From Microcoleus sp. EPA2 (GTDB lineage Bacteria > Cyanobacteriota > Cyanobacteriia > Cyanobacteriales > Microcoleaceae): DNA of 64,000 nt. Shown one piece after another: positions 1 to 7,966 of this stretch (the first letter of the stretch is position 1; the number at the start of each line of letters is the position of its first letter). Made by a program: the position numbers and the translations under genes. Below the pieces are notes generated by a model, which was not told where the DNA came from, did not search any database, and saw only the letters and a list, made by a program, of their open reading frames with translations. The stretch covers positions 1 to 64,000 of the forward strand of contig JAHRFD010000015.1 in NCBI GenBank assembly GCA_020882975.1, given 5' to 3'.

Positions 1-1
1 A

Positions 2-106
2 ATTGAACAATGCTGGTCTTGGCTGAAAAGTCGAATTCGTAAACTCAAGAATCAGTTTGATTCTTTGCGAGATGCGATCGAGGTTGTCTTACATCTTGCG
101 TCCTAA
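2..106 (+). CDS. IS630-family transposase, C-terminal end (5' end outside window)
   Basis: An open frame enters from the left edge and stops at a TAA at 104-106. It encodes the end of a DDE transposase: IEQCWSWLKSRIRK followed by a short helical tail. The IE..W..LK..IR pattern is typical of the last conserved block of IS630/Tc1-mariner transposases. A 16-bp palindrome (AACCGCCTTGGCGGTT) overlaps the stop codon and may belong to the element's right end. Only about 34 residues are visible, so whether the copy is intact cannot be judged. Confidence 0.7.
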   Translation: MEQCWSWLKSRIRKLKNQFDSLRDAIEVVLHLAS

Positions 107-120
107 CCGCCTTGGCGGTT
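105..120. repeat. Palindrome at the end of the IS630-type element
   Basis: AACCGCCTTGGCGGTT reads the same on both strands and begins at the transposase stop codon. It is either part of the element's terminal inverted repeat or a small terminator-like hairpin. No poly-T tail follows. Confidence 0.4.
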
Positions 121-207
121 GCTATAACTGACCAGAAACTGCTCCGAACAGAATGCTTTCATTCAAACAAAAATAAGGAGCGTTACATTTCATTAACTCA
201 CCCTAAA

Positions 208-248
208 GCGATCGCTATTCCTGTGAGTCGTGATTTTTAGGCGATCGC
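208..248. repeat. Dispersed 41-bp repeat bounded by HIP1 sites, copy 1
   Basis: The unit starts and ends with GCGATCGC and has a core CTATTCCTGTGAGTCGTGA. Two further copies lie at 2379-2420 and 2454-2494, on the other side of the reverse transcriptase gene. The copies differ at a few positions, and the second has lost its right HIP1 site. Confidence 0.7.
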
Positions 249-326
249 ACTTAACCTACAAGATCAGCGATCGCGCCTTTTACTCACCGAATACCAGACC
301 GAACCACACTACAGCGTCATGCCGAT

Positions 327-428
327 ATGATTGAACGCGGTGGGCAGGAAGGAATTGCGGAGGAGTTGGACTACGAAAATGTGAAGGAGCGGTATCTGGC
401 TGCGGTGAAAGCGATCGGTCAAGTTTAA
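327..428 (+). pseudogene. Unidentified coding remnant, C-terminal tail only
   Basis: This frame runs from an ATG to a TAA and encodes 33 residues starting MIERGGQEGIAEELDYENV and ending in KAIGQV. The frame stays open upstream of the ATG for about ten codons without a good start. It looks like the amphipathic C-terminus of a longer protein whose front is lost. I do not recognise the family. The rest of the 107-571 interval holds HIP1 sites and one dispersed repeat copy, with no other gene visible. Confidence 0.3.
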
Positions 429-571
429 TCAATCTGCGATCCCACTTAACCGACAAGAGCAGCGATCGCATTAATAAACATCCCAAAAATCAGATAATTA
501 CAAATTCATCATGATTAAAAGAAAAAAGGCGCGTTGAGCAACGCACCCTACAGCGATGGCGATCGCACTGT

Positions 572-2146
572 TTAGATAATTTTTTCAATAATACCCTTGG
601 TTTTATGTGCTAACTTCCAATGCTTCCTTTCATCTTTACCTAACTTTTGAGACGCTTCTAAAATAGCCAATCTCAGCATATCGGAGGCTGCACTCAAATC
701 ATTCTTAATTACAAGTGCCTCTGATCTGGTTCCACTTTTTGCGATAGCTAATGCTGCATAACGTTTCACAACCTCTGAGGTGGAGTTTTGATAAATTTTA
801 ATGATATCTGTTATGTGATTCCAATCTTCTGATGTGCTAAATATATATAACATCCACATTGCATAGTAATCAGGCGGGGAATTCCGTTTACGAATTAATG
901 GATTTAATAGTTTTTTTGCTATTTTTTTCTTTTTGGTTTTTGGAAGATTGGTGAAAGAAACAACATATTTAGCAATTTGCTCAGATAAGGGGTAAAACAG
1001 TTCGGCACTTTCAATAATTAAATCTAATACTTCATGCTTGAGTTGTTCTGGCACACCAGGAATATGAGGGAGTCTAGTCAAAACATAGTTGACAATTTCG
1101 TAATCTACTAAAGTTGTATCAGAGATAGACCTCTGAAGCATACTGCGAATGTCAAATCTTTGTAGCTGTTCCAAAACATTTTGAATCTCTTCCTCATCAA
1201 GCTCTTCTTCAATGTCTCCTTCATCTTGATAACTAGTATGAACCTTTTTTAACAAAGCAACAGCAGAGTCTCTATCTCTTAAATCCTCATCTGGCTTTGC
1301 AAGCACTTCTTTGATATACCTATGTTTAGGTAGTATTTTTGTCTTCGCTGACTGCAATGTTAGCCCATGATTAGAGAATAACCATTCTCCTAAACGAAAA
1401 AGGTTGGATTGAGTCTCATACTCTGATTTGCAGAATATATTGTAATCATCCACCCAACGAACAAAATCTATATTGTTTGAGTATAAATATGAGTCAACGT
1501 CGATCAATACAGCTTCCGCTAAAATCCTAGATGCATAAGGACCAACAGGAATACCGTAACTATTACGCTCCATTAAATTAGAAATTAATTTCTTTACTAA
1601 GACACGTGCTATTTCCATTCCACGCAGAGTTGTAGCAACTGTCTGAACTATATTTTCTAATCTATGCTGATAAATTCTTGGATAGAAATCGGCAATATCT
1701 GCAATTCCGATAAATTTGATGTCACGTTTATGGGATCTCTTTTGTAATTGATCCAAATAAGAATCGTGCGTTCCTTCTGTATTATAAAGTCTGTCTGCTC
1801 TTGATGTATCAACTCTATGTGAGAATACCCGCTGAGATTTTTTAGGGAGACGTTGAGCTTCTATGTCGTTTTTAACTATTAAAACTAAAGCAGTATAAAT
1901 AATTAAGTCTTCAGGGTGTAGAAGATGGACGATTCGTATGTTTGCTCTACTTTTGGGAGCAAACACTTTCATGGGTTTGTAGGGTTCATAAATGTCTAGA
2001 TCTACATCCTTGATATAATCTTTTACTTCTTGCCACTTGTTCTGTATGTCCACCCATTCGATGGGTTCAGGCAACATTGTACTATATCCGTGATGGTTTA
2101 TCGCTTCAAAAGCATATTCTAATTCTTGCTCGGACAACTTAAACAC
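572..2146 (-). CDS. Reverse transcriptase with helical-repeat C-terminal domain (defence-RT-like)
   Basis: The 524-residue product carries polymerase motif A (DIADFYPRIY, Asp150), motif B (GIPVGPYASRI near residue 200) and motif C (FVRWVDDYNIF, VDD at 232-234 in place of the usual YADD). From about residue 330 to the end it is a run of amphipathic helix pairs resembling HEAT repeats, for example SEVVKRYAALAIAKSG. Group II intron RTs would instead show the X/maturase domain and an HNH, which are absent. RTs of the Abi/UG type carry such helical C-termini and act in phage defence, so that role is an inference. The start is GTG at 2144-2146, preceded by AAGGGAT. No partner gene or ncRNA is obvious, and mobile-element debris lies on both sides. 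Confidence 0.85.
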   Translation of the reverse strand: MFKLSEQELEYAFEAINHHGYSTMLPEPIEWVDIQNKWQEVKDYIKDVDLDIYEPYKPMKVFAPKSRANIRIVHLLHPEDLIIYTALVLIVKNDIEAQRLPKKSQRVFSHRVDTSRADRLYNTEGTHDSYLDQLQKRSHKRDIKFIGIADIADFYPRIYQHRLENIVQTVATTLRGMEIARVLVKKLISNLMERNSYGIPVGPYASRILAEAVLIDVDSYLYSNNIDFVRWVDDYNIFCKSEYETQSNLFRLGEWLFSNHGLTLQSAKTKILPKHRYIKEVLAKPDEDLRDRDSAVALLKKVHTSYQDEGDIEEELDEEEIQNVLEQLQRFDIRSMLQRSISDTTLVDYEIVNYVLTRLPHIPGVPEQLKHEVLDLIIESAELFYPLSEQIAKYVVSFTNLPKTKKKKIAKKLLNPLIRKRNSPPDYYAMWMLYIFSTSEDWNHITDIIKIYQNSTSEVVKRYAALAIAKSGTRSEALVIKNDLSAASDMLRLAILEASQKLGKDERKHWKLAHKTKGIIEKII

Positions 2147-2378
2147 TCAACTATATCCCTTGTTATAAAGTTTTGGCTGAATTATACATTTTGTTCAACA
2201 GAAGATTGAACAGATCCCCCTATAGTGCGATCGCCGATCTTTTAGCTTGGGTTAAGGAACGCAACCCAACGAGAGAAAATGATAACCTCACTGTGGGTTA
2301 CTGCGTACCGACTCAAGTTCGATCGCCGATCTTGTAGGAGAATTATAACTCTGTTTTGGGCTAATTCGTCAAGTTACT

Positions 2379-2420
2379 GCGATCGCTATTCCTGTGAGTC
2401 GTGAGTTCTAGGGGATTGCC
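2379..2420. repeat. Dispersed HIP1-bounded repeat, copy 2
   Basis: This copy shares the core CTATTCCTGTGAGTCGTGA with the copy at 208-248. The right-hand HIP1 site is degraded to GGGGATTGCC. Confidence 0.65.
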
Positions 2421-2453
2421 TCAATTATCTATCTGCTAAAGGTTTTGCGGTAT

Positions 2454-2494
2454 GCGATCGCTATTACTGTGAGTCGTGAGTTTTGGGCGATCGC
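2454..2494. repeat. Dispersed HIP1-bounded repeat, copy 3
   Basis: The core reads CTATTACTGTGAGTCGTGA and both HIP1 ends are intact. It lies only 33 bp after copy 2 in the same orientation. Confidence 0.65.
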
Positions 2495-2654
2495 TCAAAC
2501 CCAGTAAATTTATCCCAGTTTGATTATTTATCCGCATTCTAATCACTATCTTGCTCTATTCGTGTATATCATACCACAGCGAGGTTTTAATGTTAAAGAT
2601 GCGAGGGTATCTTTTAACTCCAATGGCGATCGCATCTATTTAACAGCTAGCAGC

Positions 2655-2850
2655 GATCGCGGCACGAATATTCAAGGACTTTTTTGGCTAAATAGACACC
2701 GCCATTTTCCGACCTTGAGAAGCCACGACGGGTAAGTCTTGCCGATTGGCTGCTAGTCCTTTTTTTGAACTTAGGATAGCCTACCTTACCCCCTTTTCTC
2801 TTCCCCCTACAGGAGTCAAAAAAATTATTGAAATCAGACCCAAATTCTTG
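2655..2850 (-). pseudogene. TnpB (IS200/IS605-type) internal fragment
   Basis: Read on the minus strand, this stretch translates as FFDSCRGKRKGGKVGYPKFK and continues as QSARL..GGVYLAKK. It parallels the same segment of the full-length TnpB at 11467-12594 (NSCKGKRKGRKVGYPKFKKK...QSARLRMGG). No RuvC motifs or zinc finger remain and the frame drifts at both ends. It is a decayed relative, not the same copy. Plus-strand open frames over this region are shadows. Confidence 0.75.
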
Positions 2851-3324
2851 GTGAGATTAACCTCAAGGCTCGAAACAATCAACTTTAAACGCATTCTGGT
2901 TGCCATTAATCATTCTCCTTTTAACATCCATCGTGTTTGATCTGGCACTCAATTTAGCTTGCTTTTGCTGCGCTAAATTGATGATCTATAATTATAAAAG
3001 ATGAGTATATTAGCGCGAGCATTAGGTTAAAATTTTATCTATCACTATTGACATAGATTCAACTAAAAATTAGGAGTTAAATATCTGTCTATTGACTGAT
3101 AGATTTACGGGGGATTTCGAGTCTAGTTAAAGTGGTTAGATAGCAGATAAATTTAATCTTCATAAAATCATCAAAAACTTATATCAAATCCGTGGGTATC
3201 AAAATCATTCATCCCTCTCTTATCTTGCTCTGCGGTCTCTGCGCCCTCTGCGGTTTAATAATTCCGAAACCACCATAAACGATATTATTTTTTTTCCAAG
3301 ATTAGAGTATTTTAGAGGTCAGTG
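2851..3324. other. AT-rich intergenic region upstream of cbpA
   Basis: No coding frame with recognisable content is seen here. The last 100 bp contain the low-complexity CTCTGCGGTCTCTGCGCCCT type of repeat, followed by the leader of the DnaJ-like gene. Confidence 0.4.
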
Positions 3325-4266
3325 ATGCCAACAGCAACGGATTTTAAAGACTATTACACCATCCTAGGAGTCAGCAAAACGGCAACTCCTGAAGAAATCA
3401 AACGGGCTTATCGCAAACTTGCTCGCAAATATCATCCTGACCTTAATCCTGGAGATAAAGACTCCGAGGCAAAATTCAAAGACCTCAACGAAGCAAATGA
3501 GGTGCTTTCCGATCCAGAGAAACGGCCGAAGTACGATCGCTTTGGTGAGCACTGGAACCAGGCTGCTTACAGTGAAGCGCCACCATCTAGAGGTGCTAAT
3601 CCTGGGAATGTTGACTTCGATCAATACGGCGATTTTGATTCCTTTATCAACGATTTGTTAGGTCGATCGGGACGTAGAACCAACACCCAGAGTACAGATT
3701 TTGCTGGCGGATTTCGATCGCAAGCCCCCGCACCGGATAGCGAAGCTGCGATCGCCCTGACATTTTCCGAAGCGTTTCACGGTGTCCAGAAACGCCTGCA
3801 ATTCGACGATGAAACCATCAATATTCGCATTCCCGCAGGCGCAAAACCAGGTAGTCGCATTCGCCTCAAAGGTAAAGGCCGCGCGAGTCCGTTTTCTCAG
3901 CAGCGTGGCGATTTGTATCTAACTATTGAGGTGTTGCCACATTCCTTATTTCGATTTGAAAACAATGACCTTATTTGTGACATTCCAATTCGTCCCGATG
4001 AAGCGGTTTTAGGGACCGAAATTAGCGTTCCCACACCGGATGGTAGCGTAAAAATGAAAGTGCCTAAAGGAGTGCGATCGGGACAATCCCTCAGACTGCG
4101 CGGCAAAGGCTGGACATTGCAAAAGGGGGGACGCGGTGACTTACTTGCCAAACTTCTGATTGTTACGCCAAAAGACTTAAGTGCGATCGAGCAAGAATGC
4201 TACGAAAAAATCCAAGCAAATACCAACTTTAACCCGCGCGCCCAGTTAGAGGAGATTAAATTATGA
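3325..4266 (+). CDS. cbpA: DnaJ-like co-chaperone, CbpA type (no zinc finger)
   Basis: The 313-residue protein starts with a J domain (about residues 8-73, HPD at 37-39) that would stimulate DnaK ATPase. A Gly/Arg-rich linker follows, then the two beta-rich DnaJ C-terminal substrate domains (about 135-300, with [19 protein letters not shown] and [17 protein letters not shown]). The CxxCxGxG zinc fingers of classical DnaJ are missing, which makes this the type II/CbpA class. The ATG at 3325 sits 7 nt after AGAGG and is preferred to the GTG just before it. The next gene overlaps by ATGA and encodes a CbpM-like partner, supporting the CbpA call. Confidence 0.9.
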   Translation: MPTATDFKDYYTILGVSKTATPEEIKRAYRKLARKYHPDLNPGDKDSEAKFKDLNEANEVLSDPEKRPKYDRFGEHWNQAAYSEAPPSRGANPGNVDFDQYGDFDSFINDLLGRSGRRTNTQSTDFAGGFRSQAPAPDSEAAIALTFSEAFHGVQKRLQFDDETINIRIPAGAKPGSRIRLKGKGRASPFSQQRGDLYLTIEVLPHSLFRFENNDLICDIPIRPDEAVLGTEISVPTPDGSVKMKVPKGVRSGQSLRLRGKGWTLQKGGRGDLLAKLLIVTPKDLSAIEQECYEKIQANTNFNPRAQLEEIKL

Positions 4267-4574
4267 GCTTTAGCCTTTCAACAACGGTGGTTTCACTCGA
4301 AGGAGACCAACTCTACACCTTTGAATATGCTGCATGGGTAACAGAGACTTCGGTTATGCTCGTGAAGGTTTATGTTGAGTTGGGGGTAATTGAGGCGATC
4401 GGCTCAATGCTACATCAGCGCGAGATTGCTCGAATTGCTCAGATTCAGCGGTTGCGTCAAGACTTGGGGCTAAACTTAGTCGGAGCGGCAATGGTGCTAG
4501 ATATGGCGAATGAAATTGCCCAACTACGAGCACAATTAAAGGCATATCAGTCTGATCGATCGAACGCATTATGA
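4263..4574 (+). CDS. cbpM: CbpM-like chaperone modulator
   Basis: This 103-residue helical protein has the MerR-like fold signature of CbpM: an N-terminal winged-helix part ([14 protein letters not shown]), then a long helix pair ([25 protein letters not shown]). CbpM binds the J domain of CbpA and blocks its action on DnaK. Its ATG overlaps the cbpA stop as ATGA, so the two are translationally coupled. Confidence 0.85.
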   Translation: MSFSLSTTVVSLEGDQLYTFEYAAWVTETSVMLVKVYVELGVIEAIGSMLHQREIARIAQIQRLRQDLGLNLVGAAMVLDMANEIAQLRAQLKAYQSDRSNAL

Positions 4575-4713
4575 GCTATCAAAATCAATAAATGAACTGA
4601 AACAACGTCTTGAGGTAAATAATTTGGGTGGTCGCATTGTAGGTATTGAAACAGTTGACAAGATGACTGAGCCTCAGATAGTGGCCAAGATTCGACAGCA
4701 CTTTGCCGAGTAG
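4540..4713 (+). pseudogene. Unidentified coding remnant downstream of cbpM
   Basis: A frame different from cbpM stays open from about 4540 to the TAG at 4711-4713. It reads as protein-like sequence (ELKQRLEVNNLGGRIVGIE followed by TVDKMTEPQIVAKIRQHFAE). No ATG, GTG or TTG lies in frame upstream of the conserved-looking part, so it appears to be the tail of a broken gene. The family is not recognised. The rest of the gap up to the tRNA shows no gene. Confidence 0.3.
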
Positions 4714-4834
4714 TGTGATTGCCCTGGGGCTGAGGGGGTGCGATGGGAGGGCGATCGAGATATGTGCAAGGACCGATCGACTCCCACCCCCAATTGACCC
4801 TGAAAAGAGTAGACTCAAAATTGGAAAATAGGTG

Positions 4835-4840
4835 TATAAT
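4835..4840 (+). promoter_or_regulatory. Possible -10 box for tRNA-Gly
   Basis: A perfect TATAAT lies 61 bp before the tRNA 5' end. No equally good -35 hexamer sits 17 bp upstream, so the call rests on the -10 alone. Confidence 0.3.
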
Positions 4841-4901
4841 GTGTTTGAAGTCATTTTTTACGGTGATTCCTACAAGCTAAACACAAGTAAAAAAGACAAG
4901 G

Positions 4902-4973
4902 GCGGACGTAATTCAGTGGTAGAATGTCAGCTTCCCATGCTGAACGTCGCGGGTTCGAGTCCCGCCGTCCGCT
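4902..4973 (+). tRNA. tRNA-Gly(CCC)
   Basis: The 72-nt sequence folds as a cloverleaf. The acceptor stem GCGGACG pairs with CGTCCGC and is followed by discriminator T. The anticodon stem TCAGC/GCTGA encloses the loop TTCCCAT with anticodon CCC, and the T arm contains GGGTTCGAGTCCC. CCA is not encoded. A hairpin terminator follows 15 bp later. Confidence 0.93.
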
Positions 4974-4988
4974 TTGCCAAAAACATTT

Positions 4989-5014
4989 AAAACCCTTGAT
5001 TTCTCAAGGGTTTT
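4989..5014 (+). terminator. Rho-independent terminator after tRNA-Gly
   Basis: AAAACCCTTGA pairs with TCAAGGGTTTT across a 4-nt loop, and the 3' arm ends in four T residues. It lies just downstream of the tRNA. Confidence 0.75.
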
Positions 5015-5351
5015 CGCGTTTCTAGGGTCTAAGTTTGTGCTGTCGTCTGAGCGTTCTTCTGAAGATATCCAGGGGATTCGGAATAAAGCGTCCTTTGCTC
5101 GACCTGCAACTGGTCGCGATCGCTCTTTGTTTGCGGCCAGAGAGCAAGAATTATTTTAGTATCGGCCACCTGCTTACAAGAAAACTTGAGTGTGCGATCG
5201 ACAGCAATAGCAGGGTTTTATTGGCGCCGAAAATCAATTCCAAGATTGCTGCCGCATTAGATGGTGCGGTGCAAACAAGAGAAGTATTCGCATCTTACTC
5301 TTATTACTTCGGACGCATTTATCTCGCTATTGCTTAAAACCATTGTGGGAT
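5015..5351. other. Intergenic stretch between tRNA terminator and pqqE end
   Basis: Short plus-strand frames exist, for example one ending YYFGRIYLAIA at 5337. None has a credible start, ribosome binding site or recognisable motif. The stretch also serves as the 3' flank of the convergent PQQ cluster, and no terminator hairpin was found. Confidence 0.3.
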
Positions 5352-6458
5352 TTAATTAAATCCTTTTGTTCCTGCCGATCGATCGCGGTAGACAAAATCT
5401 TCTTTGTGCACGGACAATCTATCTAACACCGATCGAATTTCAGAGTGTTGGGGTGAAAGATGGCAAACAGGATCGGTAGCCCGTGCATCTTGGGTTAACA
5501 GAAATGCTTGACAGCGACAACCACCCCAATCCAAGGTTTTACGATCGCAACTCTGACAAGGTTCCGGCATCCAATTCGTGCCGCGAAATCGATTCATTCC
5601 CGCAGACTCAAACCAAATCCAATCAAGGGGGCGATCGCGAATATTGCCAAACTCAAGATCGGGAATTGCCATCGCCGCTTGACACGGTAAACCGTCGCCA
5701 TTGGGAGTAATAATTAACGTCCGATTCCCCCAACCGCCCATGCAAGGTTTGGGATATTCAGCGTAGTAATCGGGAATAACATAGAGAATTCCCATCGGAA
5801 TTTTGCGCGTTTGTTGAGCTGCTTTCACCACTTGTTTCGCGCGGGCTAACTGTTCGCGAGTCGGCAATAAAGCATCCCGATTGTGCAGCGCCCAACCGTA
5901 GTATTGAGTATTTGCTAATTCAACGCGATCGGCTTGCAAAATCTCGGCTAGCGATAGCATTTCCTCAAGGCGATCCAGATTCTGACGGTGTAAAACAAAG
6001 TTCAATGTTAGCGGAAATCCTAGCTCTTTTACCAGTTGAGCCGCAGCAATCTTTTGGTCGAACGATCGCGCTCCAGCAATGCGATCGGACTGGGCCGCGA
6101 GGCTATCTTGAATGCTGATTTGAACGTGATCTAAACCCAAGTTTTTTAAATTTGCAGCCCGTTCTTTGGTGAGTAAAGTTCCGGCCGTAACTAATGTCGT
6201 GTAAAGCCCTAACTCGGCCGCAGTTTCGACCAATATTTCTAAGTCTTTGCGTAGCAAAGGTTCTCCACCAGTCAGTCCCAATTGCAAAACACCCAACTTT
6301 CGAGCTTGTCGGATTACTCGCAACCAGTCCTCTGTCGGGAGTTCTTGCTGGTAAGAATTATCGCTCCAATTCATCGGATTCGAGCAGTAGGGACAGCGCA
6401 AAGGACAGCGATAGGTTAACTCTGCAACCAAACTAAAAGGTAATGGAATCTCATTCAT
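5352..6458 (-). CDS. pqqE: PQQ biosynthesis radical SAM enzyme PqqE
   Basis: PqqE forms the carbon-carbon bond between the Glu and Tyr of the PqqA peptide, the first committed step of PQQ synthesis. The 368-residue protein has the radical SAM motif CPLRCPYC (Cys18, Cys22, Cys25) and a GGEPLL SAM-binding segment. Its C-terminal SPASM region is cysteine-rich (CMGGWGNR, CQSCDRK, GGCRCQAF, VCHLS) for auxiliary Fe-S clusters. Its start overlaps the end of pqqD by 8 bp, so the pair is translationally coupled. It is the last gene of the cluster. Confidence 0.95.
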   Translation of the reverse strand: MNEIPLPFSLVAELTYRCPLRCPYCSNPMNWSDNSYQQELPTEDWLRVIRQARKLGVLQLGLTGGEPLLRKDLEILVETAAELGLYTTLVTAGTLLTKERAANLKNLGLDHVQISIQDSLAAQSDRIAGARSFDQKIAAAQLVKELGFPLTLNFVLHRQNLDRLEEMLSLAEILQADRVELANTQYYGWALHNRDALLPTREQLARAKQVVKAAQQTRKIPMGILYVIPDYYAEYPKPCMGGWGNRTLIITPNGDGLPCQAAMAIPDLEFGNIRDRPLDWIWFESAGMNRFRGTNWMPEPCQSCDRKTLDWGGCRCQAFLLTQDARATDPVCHLSPQHSEIRSVLDRLSVHKEDFVYRDRSAGTKGFN

Positions 6459-6714
6459 TTAAAAAACCTCGCTGCGAAATTCGATCGATTAGTTGGCGGA
6501 CATCTGCTTCTACATTGGGGCTAGCAAACTGCGCGGATAACTCTGCAATAATTTCCTCTGTCGTATGGTGGCGATCGCACAGTTTTAAAATTGCCCAAGC
6601 CGTTTTATTCAGTTTGACTGCGCCTTCGGGAAACAAGAGAAAATGCTGTTGCCTGATCTCATCCCAAAACAGCCGCACTCCACAAGCAAGATAGGGATAA
6701 CTGTTATCATTCAT
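6451..6714 (-). CDS. pqqD: PQQ biosynthesis peptide chaperone PqqD
   Basis: This 87-residue protein has the PqqD (RRE) fold: an N-terminal beta part (GVRLFWDEIRQQHFLLFPEG), then the helical part with LNKTAWAILKLCD and TTEEIIAELSAQF. PqqD binds the PqqA leader and presents it to PqqE. It overlaps pqqE by 8 bp. The length is normal for the family. Confidence 0.93.
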   Translation of the reverse strand: MNDNSYPYLACGVRLFWDEIRQQHFLLFPEGAVKLNKTAWAILKLCDRHHTTEEIIAELSAQFASPNVEADVRQLIDRISQRGFLNE

Positions 6715-6746
6715 TTGTTTTCAACATAGTTGACAGTTGACATTTT

Positions 6747-6774
6747 GTAGGGGCGGTGCCCCCGTGCCCGCCCT
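6747..6774. repeat. Dispersed GC-rich palindromic repeat, copy 1
   Basis: The unit begins GTAGGGGCGGTGCCCCCG and ends TGCCCGCCCT. Identical copies lie at 9026-9053, in another PQQ-cluster spacer, and at 59706-59733, inside the GH31 coding sequence. Confidence 0.8.
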
Positions 6775-6868
6775 CTTAGTTGACAGTTAGTAATTTTCCC
6801 AATCTCCCAATCTCCCAATCTCTCAATCTAAAATCTCCCTCTGTTCCCCTCATGTTTCACAAAGAGTA

Positions 6869-6994
6869 ATTATACCAAATCGTAGTTATCCATCACCTTT
6901 ATAAATCCTTCGTTTATAGTCATAGTCTATGCGATTGCTTCACTTCCTTAGCAATGACAATAAAAGGGGTCCTCAACCCGGATTTGGTATTATT
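6869..6994. repeat. MITE-like inverted-repeat element overlapping the pqqC stop
   Basis: The ends AATTATACCAAATC (6869-6882) and GATTTGGTATTATT (6981-6994) are near-perfect inverted repeats about 98 bp apart. The pqqC stop codon (6990-6992) lies inside the distal arm. No transposase is encoded. Nearby, at 6798-6830, are short CCCAATCT repeats. Confidence 0.6.
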
Positions 6995-7712
6995 TACCTT
7001 CGGGACGAGTGTCTCCTCGATCGATCGCTTCAAGCTGGCTCCACAACAGATCGCATTTAAAAATTAATGCTTGAACAGCTTTCTGTTGCATCTCAACAGT
7101 CTGACAGTTTTTCAGCACTAAATTCAGTGCGTAGCGAGCGTCTTGAGGGGCTTGATGCAATCGCACTCGGAAATAATCAAATCCACTTGGCTCGATCCAT
7201 GAATAGTATTTTTCCAACGCAACCAATCGATCGCGAATTGCATCGGGCCCGAACAATTCTGTCAGCGAAGATGCGATCGCTTCAATCCAAGGTTTAGTCT
7301 TGCAGAAATTGACATAAGCATCGACAGCATATCGCACTCCGGGCAAAACATTGCGATCGTCCAACAGTCGATCGCGCGACAGTCCCACCGCTTCACCCAA
7401 TCGCAACCATGCTTCAATTCCTCCTGCTTCCGCACCCTTACCGTCGCGATCGATATTCCGGCCGTCATGGTCGATAATGCGTTGAATCCACTCGCGCCGC
7501 ACTTCGCGATCGGAACAATTCGATAAAATTGCAGCATCTTTAAGCGGAATATTGCGTTGATAATAAAATCGATTAATTACCCAGCGCCGAACTTCTTCTT
7601 GAGTCAATTCTCCTGCATTCATGCGTTGGTGAAACGGGTGCAGGTGGTGGTAGCGGTGGTGTTGCTGGCGCAGCAAATTCTCGAATTCGATCGGTGACAA
7701 TAATTCTTGCAT
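6990..7712 (-). CDS. pqqC: Pyrroloquinoline-quinone synthase PqqC
   Basis: PqqC is the cofactor-less oxidase that closes the last ring and oxidises AHQQ to PQQ with O2. The 240-residue all-helical protein has the family landmarks HPFHQRMNAGELT, WVINRFYYQRNIPLKDAAIL and RIIDHDG. The length is typical. The start codon abuts a MITE-like element whose end supplies AGGA 8 nt upstream of the ATG. The stop codon lies in a second such element. Confidence 0.95.
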   Translation of the reverse strand: MQELLSPIEFENLLRQQHHRYHHLHPFHQRMNAGELTQEEVRRWVINRFYYQRNIPLKDAAILSNCSDREVRREWIQRIIDHDGRNIDRDGKGAEAGGIEAWLRLGEAVGLSRDRLLDDRNVLPGVRYAVDAYVNFCKTKPWIEAIASSLTELFGPDAIRDRLVALEKYYSWIEPSGFDYFRVRLHQAPQDARYALNLVLKNCQTVEMQQKAVQALIFKCDLLWSQLEAIDRGDTRPEGK

Positions 7713-7837
7713 ATAGCAATCCTAAATCATTTGCGTAATTACTGTAGGGGCAATCCCCCCGTGGTTGCCCGATAGATTAGGGGTAGGCACGGGGGCACTA
7801 CCCCTACAAATTTTGCGAATCATTTAGGATCGCTATA
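7712..7837. repeat. MITE-like element in the pqqC leader
   Basis: The ends TATAGCAATCCTAAATCATT and AATCATTTAGGATCGCTATA are inverted repeats enclosing a GC-rich palindromic core (GTAGGGGCAATCCCCC...GGGGGCACTACCCCTAC). The left end touches the pqqC ATG. A degraded further end, TATAGCGATCGCAAATGATT, lies at 7865-7884. Confidence 0.65.
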
Positions 7838-7966
7838 GTTCGTCTAAATTATTTAAGATCTCTGTATAGCGATCGCAAATGATTTGTAAATCTCTTACTC
7901 CCTCCCCTTAGTAAGGGGAGGGTTGGGGTGGGGTTAAAAATTTATGCTTCATTTAGGGTTTCTCTA

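Noticed and set aside
4974-5337. Two overlapping plus-strand frames after the tRNA
   Set aside because: One begins inside the terminator region. Neither has a ribosome binding site or recognisable motif.
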